From Methylophilus sp. 5 (GTDB taxonomy: Bacteria > Pseudomonadota > Gammaproteobacteria > Burkholderiales > Methylophilaceae): 64,000 bases of DNA. Below, in pieces: positions 49,814 through 57,697 of this stretch; the first letter of the stretch is position 1, and every line of letters begins with the position of its first letter. The notes below the pieces were generated by a model. It saw nothing but the letters and a program-made list of their open reading frames with translations. It made no database searches and was not told the DNA's origin. The translations under genes were made by a program, and so were the position numbers. The DNA lies in NCBI RefSeq assembly GCF_000515275.1, contig NZ_KI911560.1, positions 1-64,000 on the forward strand, given 5' to 3'.

Positions 49814-50140
49814 TTAGTCGTCTTGCTCCATTTTGAGCAACTGCCCGCTCTTGGCATCCAGTTTAAGCTCCCATACCTGGCTCTTTGCATCCAATATCTC
49901 CACCTCATACACATAGCGCCCATGCTTTTTCTCAAGCTCGACCTCCAGAATTTCACCGGGTTGATAGCTTTTGGCTTTTTGCGAGATTTTTTCCAGGCTG
50001 AGAATATCGCCTTTAGCTGACAAACGGCTGGCATTGGTTGGGCTTTCACCTGAGTCTGCGCGCGGCAAACAAAACAGTGCGCCCAGCATAAGCACTAGCG
50101 CAAGCCATACAAATCGGGCCCGATCTTGCTTGCAAACCAT
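49814..50140 (-). CDS. PepSY-domain membrane/exported protein (paralogue 2)
   Basis: The ATG at 50140, preceded by GTAGGAGCGTGATCGGC, gives 108 residues. An N-terminal hydrophobic segment (about 11-26, VWLALVLMLGALFCLP) is a signal peptide or anchor. The PepSY domain (about 45-105) contains PGEILEVELEKKHGRYVYEV, LDAKSQVWELKLDAKSGQL and matches the protein at 47463-47801 in order. It is the first gene of the two-component operon, so it may feed the kinase its signal. Confidence 0.87.
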   Translation of the reverse strand: MVCKQDRARFVWLALVLMLGALFCLPRADSGESPTNASRLSAKGDILSLEKISQKAKSYQPGEILEVELEKKHGRYVYEVEILDAKSQVWELKLDAKSGQLLKMEQDD

Positions 50141-50321
50141 GCCGATCACGCTCCTACAAACAGATGTCATAGCCAAAGTTTAACAGTATTCATCTTAAAC
50201 CAAGCTTAAATGCCCCCTGCTATCGCGCATGGCCACACAGATTAATTGATCAGAGATACTTTAAAAAACGCACAACCGCTACAATATTAGCTTGAGCCTT
50301 TAACACCGAACATTCACTGAT

Positions 50322-50924
50322 ATGCTTTTTTTATCTCACACCTCCACAGCCAGATTGCCGACCCAGTTTGGCGTGTTTGATATCCATGTATTTACGGATA
50401 ACCGCAATGGCGTGGAACACATTGCATTAGCCTGCGGCGAGTTACAGCGCGCCTCTGAACCATTGGTCAGAGTGCACTCAGAATGTTTGACCGGCGACGT
50501 GTTCGGCTCTACGCGTTGCGATTGCGGTGAACAACTACATCACGCCCAACGCCTGATTCAACAAACTGGCCAGGGGCTGATTTTATACCTCAAAAACCAT
50601 GAAGGGCGCGGCATCGGCCTCACCAATAAAATGCGCGCTTACGCCCTGCAAGATCAAGGCATGGATACGGTAGAAGCTAACGTCGCGCTCGGTTTGCCGG
50701 TGGATGCACGCACTTATGAAGCCGCCGCTGATATGTTGGACTACTTCGACATCAACAGCATCCGTTTGCTCTCCAACAATCAGGAAAAACGCACAGCCCT
50801 GCAATCTTTAGGCATTAGCATTCACCAGCAAGTGCCCCTGCTCACCACACCCACAGCAGAAAACTTAAAGTACCTGCAAACTAAATCCAGCAAGCTCGGG
50901 CACCTGATTCCAGACCTGGACTAA
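50322..50924 (+). CDS. ribA: GTP cyclohydrolase II
   Basis: RibA converts GTP to the first riboflavin precursor (2,5-diamino-6-ribosylamino-pyrimidinone phosphate). It has 200 residues, the stand-alone bacterial form without a fused RibB domain. The Zn-binding motif is GSTRCDCGEQLHHA. Other signatures are VRVHSECLTGDVF, YLKNHEGRGIGLTNK and LLSNNQEKR. No riboswitch was seen upstream. A TACAAT box near 50279 may be its -10. Confidence 0.95.
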   Translation: MLFLSHTSTARLPTQFGVFDIHVFTDNRNGVEHIALACGELQRASEPLVRVHSECLTGDVFGSTRCDCGEQLHHAQRLIQQTGQGLILYLKNHEGRGIGLTNKMRAYALQDQGMDTVEANVALGLPVDARTYEAAADMLDYFDINSIRLLSNNQEKRTALQSLGISIHQQVPLLTTPTAENLKYLQTKSSKLGHLIPDLD

Positions 50925-50948
50925 CAAGTCATCAGCGTCATAAATACT

Positions 50949-50979
50949 GGTTATAAGCCACCAAGTAAATGTTATAACC
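50949..50979. promoter_or_regulatory. Inverted repeat upstream of metY
   Basis: GGTTATAA (50949-50956) and TTATAACC (50972-50979) are perfect reverse complements whose centres are 23 bp apart, about two helical turns. They lie 64 bp before the metY start. This geometry suits a LysR-type or other dimeric regulator; no named regulator can be assigned. Confidence 0.4.
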
Positions 50980-51042
50980 CAGCCGTCATGGCAGGGCTAT
51001 ACTCCTTGTTTGTCACCATCAAACAACAAGGAGAGACACGCG

Positions 51043-52314
51043 ATGCAGCAAGAGACGATATCCATCCATGGCGGCTATAGCCCCGACCCTACCACCAAGG
51101 CCGTGGCAGTGCCCGTGTATCAAACGACCTCCTACGCTTTCGATAACACCCAGCACGGTGCGGATCTGTTTGACCTCAAGGTACAGGGTAATATTTATAC
51201 CCGCATCATGAATCCCACTACCGCTGTGCTAGAAGAGCGTCTGGCGCAACTTGAAGGTGGCATAGGCGCATTGGCGCTGGCCTCGGGCATGGCAGCCATT
51301 ACCTATGCCATTCAAACCATTGCCGAAGCAGGCGACAATATTGTCTCGGTCTCTACCCTCTATGGCGGTACTTATAATTTATTTGCCCACACCTTACCCA
51401 AGCAAGGCATAGAAGTCAGGTTTTTTGATTATCGCGACCCAGCTTCACTAGAAAAGCTTATCGACAGTCGCACCAAACTGGTGTTTGCCGAAACCATAGG
51501 CAACCCCTTAGGCAATGTAGTCGACCTGTCTGCCATTAGCGCCGTCGCACACAAACATGGCGTACCAGTGATTGTCGACAACACTGTCGCCACCCCTATT
51601 CTCACCAAACCATTCGAGCATGGGGTGGATATCGTGGTGCACTCTCTCACCAAATACATAGGTGGTCACGGTAACTCGATAGGCGGCATCATTGTCGATA
51701 GCGGCAAATTTCCATGGGGTGAGCATGCGGCCAGGTTTCCTAGCCTGAATACACCAGACCCCAGTTACCACGGCGTGAATTACGTAGAAGCGCTGGGCCC
51801 TGCAGCCTACATCGCGCGTGCGCGCGTAGTGCCCCTGCGTAACACTGGCGCCGCCATCAGTCCGTTCAACAGCTTTTTAATCTTGCAAGGCCTGGAAACA
51901 CTGGCGCTGCGCATTGAACGGCATAGCAGCAATGCCTTAGCCGTGGCCAATTACTTGCAGCAACACCCCAAAGTTAAATGGGTTAAATATGCCGGGCTGG
52001 CAGATCACCCTGATCATGCCCTGGTGAAAAAATACCTGAAGGGGCAGGCCTCAGGCATCTTGTCTTTTGGCGTGCAAGATGGGCTGCAAGGCGGCACACG
52101 CTTTATTGATGCACTGCAACTATTCACGCGTCTGGTGAATATTGGTGATGCCAAAAGCCTCGCCTGCCATCCGGCGACCACCACACATCGCCAACTTAGC
52201 GCCGAAGAACTCGCACGCGCTGGTGTGAGTGAAGACATGGTCAGGCTGTCGGTAGGCATTGAACATATTGATGACCTGATTGCTGATCTGGAGCAGGCGC
52301 TAGAGAAGGTTTAA
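51043..52314 (+). CDS. metY: O-acetylhomoserine aminocarboxypropyltransferase (sulfhydrylase)
   Basis: This PLP enzyme makes homocysteine directly from O-acetylhomoserine and sulfide, for methionine synthesis. The ATG at 51043 follows CAAGGAGAGACACGCG and gives 423 residues; an in-frame codon at 51010 is not used. Motifs are TTSYAFDNTQHGADLF near the start, YTRIMNPTTAVLEERLA, PLP lysine in VVHSLTKYIGGHGNSIGG and SLACHPATTTHRQLS. The length is typical of MetY rather than MetB or MetC. It adds to the sulfur-assimilation content of the window. Confidence 0.93.
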   Translation: MQQETISIHGGYSPDPTTKAVAVPVYQTTSYAFDNTQHGADLFDLKVQGNIYTRIMNPTTAVLEERLAQLEGGIGALALASGMAAITYAIQTIAEAGDNIVSVSTLYGGTYNLFAHTLPKQGIEVRFFDYRDPASLEKLIDSRTKLVFAETIGNPLGNVVDLSAISAVAHKHGVPVIVDNTVATPILTKPFEHGVDIVVHSLTKYIGGHGNSIGGIIVDSGKFPWGEHAARFPSLNTPDPSYHGVNYVEALGPAAYIARARVVPLRNTGAAISPFNSFLILQGLETLALRIERHSSNALAVANYLQQHPKVKWVKYAGLADHPDHALVKKYLKGQASGILSFGVQDGLQGGTRFIDALQLFTRLVNIGDAKSLACHPATTTHRQLSAEELARAGVSEDMVRLSVGIEHIDDLIADLEQALEKV

Positions 52315-52359
52315 AACACGTTCTGAGTGGGTATCTAAGATATCCACTTAGTGCGTTTT

Positions 52360-52647
52360 TCACAAAGAATGATGCTTTAACCAGTCTTTCAAAGCGTTGT
52401 TCATACGTGTTTGCCAACCGTCACCGGTCTGTTTAAACGCTAATAACACTTCTTTATCAAACCTGATGGTCGTAGACACTTTGCTGCTTCCAGCAGGTCT
52501 ACCACGCCTGACAAGTTGCTCGCCGTTAAACACATCGGCCTGCTTAAAGAAATCAGCTGACAACTCTGGCGCATCCTCATACTCATTGGCTTGCATCACA
52601 TGTGCTGCCACTTGTTGCAAATCACTGTGGATGGATGGCTTCTTCAT
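52360..52647 (-). CDS. brnA: BrnA-family antitoxin
   Basis: The ATG at 52647 lies inside the end of brnT and gives 95 residues (MKKPSIHSDLQQ). The C-terminal ribbon-helix-helix DNA-binding part includes STTIRFDKEVLLAFKQTGDGWQTRMNNAL. It neutralises BrnT and represses the pair by binding the promoter. It overlaps brnT by 26 bp in the usual toxin-first order. Confidence 0.88.
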   Translation of the reverse strand: MKKPSIHSDLQQVAAHVMQANEYEDAPELSADFFKQADVFNGEQLVRRGRPAGSSKVSTTIRFDKEVLLAFKQTGDGWQTRMNNALKDWLKHHSL

Positions 52648-52900
52648 AAATCTTACGTTCCCTTTCATTGCATTTACGCATCGAAATAACCCTGCGTTTG
52701 CGATCACGTGGCGTCCACACCATCAGCACCATCTGTTGATTTAGCCAACCTACGTTGAGAAATCTCGGCTCGCTATACACCTGCCGAACATCTTGCAGTG
52801 TGTAATGTTCTCCAGCAAAAATGATGACAGCATCACGAAAATCCAACCCGCGATCACTCAATGTCCGGGCCCGCTTTTGCTCATCGAATTCGATTTGCAT
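52622..52900 (-). CDS. brnT: BrnT-family toxin (RNase)
   Basis: The protein has 92 residues. It has family motifs IEFDEQKRARTLSDRGLDF near the start, and LMVWTPRDRKRRVISMRKCNERERKIYEE at the end (in separate stretches). BrnT is a RelE-like ribonuclease that inhibits translation under stress. It is encoded just upstream of and overlapping brnA. A near-consensus promoter sits directly before the ATG. Confidence 0.88.
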   Translation of the reverse strand: MQIEFDEQKRARTLSDRGLDFRDAVIIFAGEHYTLQDVRQVYSEPRFLNVGWLNQQMVLMVWTPRDRKRRVISMRKCNERERKIYEEAIHPQ

Positions 52901-52935
52901 ACAATTATTGTAGTAACATTTATTTGTGATGACAA
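52900..52935 (-). promoter_or_regulatory. brnTA promoter with palindromic operator, leaderless
   Basis: On the minus strand TTGTCA (52935-52930), a 17-bp spacer and TACAAT (52912-52907) precede the brnT ATG by only 6 bases, with no ribosome site. The 13-bp palindrome TACAATTATTGTA (52900-52912) covers the -10 box and first base of the gene and is a candidate BrnA operator. Confidence 0.6.
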
Positions 52936-53044
52936 GTGAAATTAAACGTAGAGTTAAACGACACCAAACAAAAATAATAACTTAAACTTACAAAAATGAG
53001 CCATTTAAAAAACTACTCACTGAAAAACGACAATGACGTGTGAA

Positions 53045-53073
53045 AGCGTTAAAAGTAGCTCGCTTTTAACGCT
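53045..53073. promoter_or_regulatory. Perfect 11-bp hairpin between brnT and the GFA gene
   Basis: AGCGTTAAAAG and CTTTTAACGCT are perfect reverse complements around a 7-nt loop, in the 234-bp AT-rich divergent region, 62 bp before the GFA-family gene. It could be an operator or an RNA hairpin; no T-tract follows. Confidence 0.4.
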
Positions 53074-53134
53074 ATGATTAGCGCTATATTTTGTATTGAA
53101 TTAAATGCTATTAACCTAGCTTAGAGAGGAATAC

Positions 53135-53536
53135 ATGAAAGGTAGCTGCCTTTGTGGAGGCGTGGCATATGAGGTGTCACAGCTTGATACACCCATCAGC
53201 CATTGTTCATGCAAAACATGCAGAAAAGCGCATTCCGCAGCCTTTAATACAGGTGCGGGTGTGAAACACACACATTTTCGCTGGATACGTGGTCAAGAAC
53301 TATTAAAGTCATTTGAGTCATCAAAAGGAAAGCTGCGTTTCTTTTGCTCTTATTGTGGTACGCACTTAATAGCTCAACGTGCAGCGCAAGAGCATCTCGT
53401 ACTGCGCGTTGCGACATTAGATGAATCCCCCCGGCAAACACCGGCGTTTCATATTTTCAAATCGCACAAAGTGTCATGGCTTAAATACGATGAAGATATC
53501 CCCGCTTACCCAGAATGGCAACCAGGCCGTGTGTGA
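53135..53536 (+). CDS. GFA/CENP-V-family zinc protein
   Basis: The protein has 133 residues. Cys pairs typical of the glutathione-dependent formaldehyde-activating enzyme (GFA) fold are GSCLCGGVAYEV, HCSCKTCRKAHSAAF and FFCSYCGTHL, which bind structural and catalytic Zn. Gfa was described as condensing formaldehyde with glutathione, though the activity of many members is unproven. In a methylotroph a formaldehyde link would make sense, but nothing nearby supports it. AGAGAGGAATAC precedes the ATG. Confidence 0.85.
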   Translation: MKGSCLCGGVAYEVSQLDTPISHCSCKTCRKAHSAAFNTGAGVKHTHFRWIRGQELLKSFESSKGKLRFFCSYCGTHLIAQRAAQEHLVLRVATLDESPRQTPAFHIFKSHKVSWLKYDEDIPAYPEWQPGRV

Positions 53537-53600
53537 TGCACCTCATCCACTACTCAATGATTAGACTAATTTTAGAAATGATTAACGTTAGGAATTAACA

Positions 53601-53966
53601 ATGAAATCAATCACACTACTCACCGCCAGCTTATTTTTTTCCTTTAGCGGCGCCACGTACGCAGCCGAACCCTATATTGGCCAGTTTCTTTACCAATATG
53701 AGGGCGCTGGCGTATATCGGGTGACAGTAAAAGATGCGAAATCAATGACATGGCTGTGCATAGATGGGCCAGAAAAAGGGGCGAACGGCGTAGAAACCCC
53801 TGATCGCTTTAAGGTGGCCAACAAGGTTTATTTTGCCAGCTGGGTAGAAAAAACAGGGATTAATGTGACCCAGGTGGTGAATTTAAACACTATGAAAGTT
53901 TACTCAACGATTCTTGATGGCAAAGAGCGCTATGTGGTTTCGGGCAACATCGTACGCGAAAAATAA
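53601..53966 (+). CDS. Small exported protein, possibly MoaF-like fold
   Basis: The protein has 121 residues. A signal peptide (about 1-21, ending TYAAEP) predicts a periplasmic location. The mature part is beta-rich (FLYQYEGAGVYRVTVKD, TWLCIDGPEKGANGVET, VYFASWVEKTGINVTQVV). The pattern recalls small lipocalin-like MoaF-related domains, a tentative assignment. It converges with the diguanylate cyclase gene, with 5 bp between stop codons. Confidence 0.65.
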   Translation: MKSITLLTASLFFSFSGATYAAEPYIGQFLYQYEGAGVYRVTVKDAKSMTWLCIDGPEKGANGVETPDRFKVANKVYFASWVEKTGINVTQVVNLNTMKVYSTILDGKERYVVSGNIVREK

Positions 53967-53971
53967 GCGCC

Positions 53972-55393
53972 CTACGCGCTCATCATCACCTGGTTTCTGC
54001 CGGCATTCTTTGCCTGATACAGCGCTTTGTCTGCCTCTGCGATCACTGACTCGTAGTCAATTTTGCCTTTAGCAAGTGCGCCGCCAATACTCACAGTGAG
54101 TGCGATGCTGTCGCCACTTGGTGCCTGTATGCGTGTTTGTGCGACTTTGCTGCGAATCTCTTCTGCCACCTGGGCGGCAATGGCTGCATCGGCCTCGACC
54201 AGAATTAATAGCATTTCTTCGCCACCATACCTGAACACAAAGTCAGATGGTCGAACCGACTCAGTCATTAACGTGGCTACCTTCTGCAAGGCCATGTCGC
54301 CAGCGGCATGACCATGGCTGTCATTTACGGCTTTAAAATGGTCCAGGTCGAGAATCAGGATAGCAAAGCCAATGGCGCCAGCGCGTTTTTGCAAGGCGAT
54401 TTCACGTGAGAGCACGGTATGGATGAAGCGCCGGTTGAGCAACCGGGTCAAGCTATCACGCGCGTTATCCATCTCGATGTGTGAGTCAAAAATTTCATTG
54501 ATGACGAATTTAATTTTGAGCAGATCCTGCTGAATCAGCTGAAACTGGTTGCCAATCGCTGCGCGGTCATCGTAATGCGTAATTTCGAGCTTGGGCAATA
54601 TATGCTGGTCAATCTTGGCAATACAGTCGGCAATGTTTTGTAATTTGGGCGTGCGCTCAAACATCAGGCTGGCTTTGTGCAAAAACCACATGCCAAATTC
54701 AGACTTGGCCAATCTTGGCAGGCCAATGTCAGACGGGCTATAAAACCAGGCCAGAATATTCCTCTCCCACTCGGTGAGAAACGCACGCTGCCGCTCCCTT
54801 TCCATGGCGATATTGCTGCCGATCACCGCCAGCCGATACGACTCGTCAAGCCGGGTTTGGTCAGAAATAGACTGCATATAGCCATGATTACGAATTTCGT
54901 ATGAAAGACCAATCAGGTGGTTAACATACATTACCGATTGCAGCTTTGCCTCATCGGCCCATGGTTGCGTCAGGATATGCCGCAAAATACAGGCGTTAAT
55001 CATGCGCAGGCTTTTAGAGACAGAGTGCGCCGGGTAACCTACCCGAGACAATTTCATGCCCAGCGCATGCTGCGCTTGGACAAAGTGGTTTACATCTGAA
55101 AATTGCATGCTAAACAGCTGGCAGACCCACTCTTCAAACACAGCAGTCCATTTAGTGCGCATGTCATCCGTATTTAGCACCTTGCTCAATACCGGATCCG
55201 TACTCAAATACTGTCGGTAAGCGGTGAGCAGCTCATGCATATTGCCGCGGATCAAGCCATAGACTTGCTCAATCACCGTTGATGGTGTGCTCGCCATGAT
55301 GGCTTTCCACTCGTCGGTGACCAGCATTTCAGCATAGCCGGCATCATTACCAGAGTCAGGGGTGTGTTCGTCGTACGTCATCGCCAATACCAT
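53972..55393 (-). CDS. DosC-like diguanylate cyclase (globin-sensor fold + GGDEF)
   Basis: The protein has 473 residues and resembles E. coli DosC/YddV over its whole length: N-terminal globin-like domain (about 20-170), a helical middle domain (about 180-310), then GGDEF (about 315-473). The active-site motif is RYGGEEMLLIL, a GGEEF variant ending in Met. Other cyclase signatures are DSLTRLLNRRF and LDLDHFKAVND. In the globin part the E. coli segment with the proximal haem His (AEVHARIGIP) aligns with GMKLSRVGYP, so the His is Leu. Haem-based oxygen sensing may therefore be lost. The start is at 55393, or four codons later at 55381. Confidence 0.9.
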   Translation of the reverse strand: MVLAMTYDEHTPDSGNDAGYAEMLVTDEWKAIMASTPSTVIEQVYGLIRGNMHELLTAYRQYLSTDPVLSKVLNTDDMRTKWTAVFEEWVCQLFSMQFSDVNHFVQAQHALGMKLSRVGYPAHSVSKSLRMINACILRHILTQPWADEAKLQSVMYVNHLIGLSYEIRNHGYMQSISDQTRLDESYRLAVIGSNIAMERERQRAFLTEWERNILAWFYSPSDIGLPRLAKSEFGMWFLHKASLMFERTPKLQNIADCIAKIDQHILPKLEITHYDDRAAIGNQFQLIQQDLLKIKFVINEIFDSHIEMDNARDSLTRLLNRRFIHTVLSREIALQKRAGAIGFAILILDLDHFKAVNDSHGHAAGDMALQKVATLMTESVRPSDFVFRYGGEEMLLILVEADAAIAAQVAEEIRSKVAQTRIQAPSGDSIALTVSIGGALAKGKIDYESVIAEADKALYQAKNAGRNQVMMSA

Positions 55394-55437
55394 TGTTTAT
55401 TCATACGCACCTCCATCGCTCACATTTTGTTATCAAG

Positions 55438-55462
55438 TATCATGGAGTGCCAAGACATGATA
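55438..55462. promoter_or_regulatory. Inverted repeat upstream of the diguanylate cyclase gene
   Basis: TATCATG (55438-55444) and CATGATA (55456-55462) are perfect reverse complements with an 11-bp spacer, 45 bp before the gene. It is a possible operator. The rest of the 296-bp gap (55394-55689) shows only AT-rich DNA and the cysA terminator. Confidence 0.35.
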
Positions 55463-55643
55463 ACGTTTTTATGTTTATGATATTAAATATTGACTTAACT
55501 TAATAACTGATAAACAGACATCCTACATCCGTGGCGATATATGTGCGATAAATATATGAGGTGACTGTTTGAGCAGAGGTTGAGGAGCTGACCACTGTTG
55601 AGCAACCGTGGCACACTGCAGATGAGACGAGCATATAAAACAC

Positions 55644-55665
55644 AGGCGAGCACATCGGCTCGCCT
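55644..55665 (-). terminator. Intrinsic terminator after cysA
   Basis: AGGCGAGC-acatcg-GCTCGCCT is a perfect 8-bp stem, followed on the minus strand by GTGTTTTAT. It lies 24 bp beyond the cysA stop and ends the sulfate transport operon. Confidence 0.65.
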
Positions 55666-55689
55666 GGATAATACAATGAGAACAAGCTG

Positions 55690-56667
55690 CTAAAAAACGC
55701 GTAGTTGGGTTGGTTTCAAATACACCGTTTCACCCTGCTGAAAATTCAACTGGTTAAACTGGTCACGCCCAAGTTCAACATCCACATATTGCTCGTTGTC
55801 TGTACGTTTGATTTCAAGCCGCACCAGAGACCCGACCGAATGCACATAGGTTAAAGCGCCAACGATGCTATTGGCTTCGGCCACGCGGCTCACAGCAATT
55901 TCATAAGGGCGTACAAAGCCCTTGCCTTGTGGGGTTTCAAACGCATTCACATTGCCCAAAAACTCATACACAAACGGCGTCGCTGGCTGGTCGTACACCG
56001 CTTGCGGTGACCCTACCTGCTCGACCTGGCCGTGATTCATGACCACAATGGTGTCAGCCACTTCTAACGCTTCTTCCTGGTCATGCGTCACAAACACACT
56101 GGTCACATGCAACTCGTCGTGCAAGCGACGCAACCAGCGGCGCAGGTCTTTACGCACTTTGGCATCCAGCGCGCCAAACGGTTCATCCAGCAATAACACT
56201 TTAGGCTCTACCGCCAAGGCGCGTGCCAGTGCGATACGCTGACGCTGGCCGCCTGACAATTGTGGCGGATAGCGGTCTGCCAGCCAGTCTAATTGCACCA
56301 GTTTGAGCAAGTCGTGCACCCGTTTTTTGATTGCAGCATCAGATGGCCGGGTTTCTTTCGGCCGCACACGCAGGCCAAAAGCCACGTTTTCAAACACCGT
56401 CATATGGCGAAACAATGCGTAATGCTGAAACACAAAACCCACCTGGCGCTCACGCACATCACGATGCGTTGTATCTACGCCGTCAAACAATACCTGGCCA
56501 CTATCGGGTGACTCTAACCCTGCAATAATGCGCAACAAGGTGGTTTTTCCGCAACCGGATGGCCCGAGTAAAGCCACCAGTTCGCCAGATGGCACTTGCA
56601 GGTTAATGTCACGCAGAGCGCTAAACTGGCCAAAGCCTTTGTTAATGTGTTGAATGGTAATGCTCAT
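55690..56667 (-). CDS. cysA: Sulfate/thiosulfate ABC transporter ATP-binding protein
   Basis: The protein has 325 residues. ATPase motifs are Walker [14 protein letters not shown], signature [14 protein letters not shown], Walker [13 protein letters not shown] and switch [10 protein letters not shown]. The short C-terminal regulatory part (about 240-325) is TOBE-like. Identity as CysA rests on its position one base after cysW in a sbp-cysT-cysW-cysA row. Confidence 0.94.
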   Translation of the reverse strand: MSITIQHINKGFGQFSALRDINLQVPSGELVALLGPSGCGKTTLLRIIAGLESPDSGQVLFDGVDTTHRDVRERQVGFVFQHYALFRHMTVFENVAFGLRVRPKETRPSDAAIKKRVHDLLKLVQLDWLADRYPPQLSGGQRQRIALARALAVEPKVLLLDEPFGALDAKVRKDLRRWLRRLHDELHVTSVFVTHDQEEALEVADTIVVMNHGQVEQVGSPQAVYDQPATPFVYEFLGNVNAFETPQGKGFVRPYEIAVSRVAEANSIVGALTYVHSVGSLVRLEIKRTDNEQYVDVELGRDQFNQLNFQQGETVYLKPTQLRVF

Positions 56668-56668
56668 G

Positions 56669-57559
56669 TTAAGCCGTCACTTCCTTTTCAATATTGGCGG
56701 CATCACGCGAAGCCTGCCATTCGACATATGTTTTTAATACCAGGGTCACCAAAGCCAGCAGCGTCAGCAATGAAGCAACAGCAAACGCAGCCGCATAGTT
56801 ATATTCGTTATACAAAATTTCGACATGCAGCGGCATGGTATTAGTCAGGCCGCGGATATGGCCAGACACCACAGACACCGCGCCAAACTCGCCCATGGCG
56901 CGTGCATTGGTCAAAATCACGCCATAAATCAGGCCCCATTTCACATTGGGCAAGGTCACGTGCCAAAGCATTTTCCAGCCCGAAGCGCCTAATACCAATG
57001 CGGCCTCTTCCTCTTCTTTGCCTTGCGCCTGCATGAGGGGAATCAACTCACGTGCGACAAACGGAAAGGTCACAAAAATAGTCGCCAGTACAATACCAGG
57101 CACCGCAAACACGACTTTAAAATCATGATCAATCAACCATTCACCAAACCAGCCTTGCAGGCCAAAAATCAGCACAAAAATCAAACCGGCAATCACCGGC
57201 GATACCGCAAACGGCAAATCAATCAGCGTGATGAGAAAACTTTTGCCTTTGAAGTCGAACTTGGTAATAGCCCAGGCTGCAGCGACGCCAAACACCAGAT
57301 TTAATGGCACCGAAATCAACGACGCAATCAATGTCAGCTGCATGGCCGATAACGCATCTGCTTCAGTAATCGCCGCCAGGTAGACGCCCCAACCTTTACG
57401 CAAGGCCTCAGAAAATACCGCTGCCAGCGGAATCAGCAAAAACAGCCCTAAAAAAGCGAGGGCCAAGCCGATCAGGCCCCAACGCACCCAAGCAGGTTCA
57501 GAAGTGGCGCGTTTGAAAGCCACCTTGCCCTGGTATTGTTGAAATTGTGTGGTATGCAT
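56669..57559 (-). CDS. cysW: Sulfate/thiosulfate ABC transporter permease CysW
   Basis: The ATG at 57559 gives 296 residues ([15 protein letters not shown]); a longer upstream reading would pass through the intergenic hairpin element. It has six membrane segments and the permease EAA loop region, [45 protein letters not shown] is typical of CysW and appears in the last third. It pairs with CysT to form the sulfate channel. Confidence 0.93.
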   Translation of the reverse strand: MHTTQFQQYQGKVAFKRATSEPAWVRWGLIGLALAFLGLFLLIPLAAVFSEALRKGWGVYLAAITEADALSAMQLTLIASLISVPLNLVFGVAAAWAITKFDFKGKSFLITLIDLPFAVSPVIAGLIFVLIFGLQGWFGEWLIDHDFKVVFAVPGIVLATIFVTFPFVARELIPLMQAQGKEEEEAALVLGASGWKMLWHVTLPNVKWGLIYGVILTNARAMGEFGAVSVVSGHIRGLTNTMPLHVEILYNEYNYAAAFAVASLLTLLALVTLVLKTYVEWQASRDAANIEKEVTA

Positions 57560-57589
57560 AAATTTTCTATTATTTAATGAATATTGTGA

Positions 57590-57693
57590 GCGAGCGGGAT
57601 AAAGCACCAGGCGCATGGAACGCAAAAACCGGCATGTACTTACAGTACATGAGGATTTTGAGTACCGCGCAACGCCGTGATTTGCCCGCGTAG
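57590..57693. repeat. ~100-nt imperfect inverted repeat between cysT and cysW
   Basis: The arms around GCGGGATAAAGCACCAGGCG and CGCCGTGATTTGCCCGC are imperfect reverse complements, with the central palindrome TGTACT-TAC-AGTACA. The layout (GGCG..CAACGC core, palindromic centre of variable sequence) matches the element between iscS and iscU. It fills nearly all of the 138-bp gap inside the sulfate operon, so it should be transcribed. Confidence 0.6.
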
Positions 57694-57697
57694 CCAA

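Noticed and set aside
50177..50321. FMN riboswitch upstream of ribA
   Set aside because: The 145-bp space lacks the conserved RFN-element motifs and is too short once the divergent promoter is allowed for.
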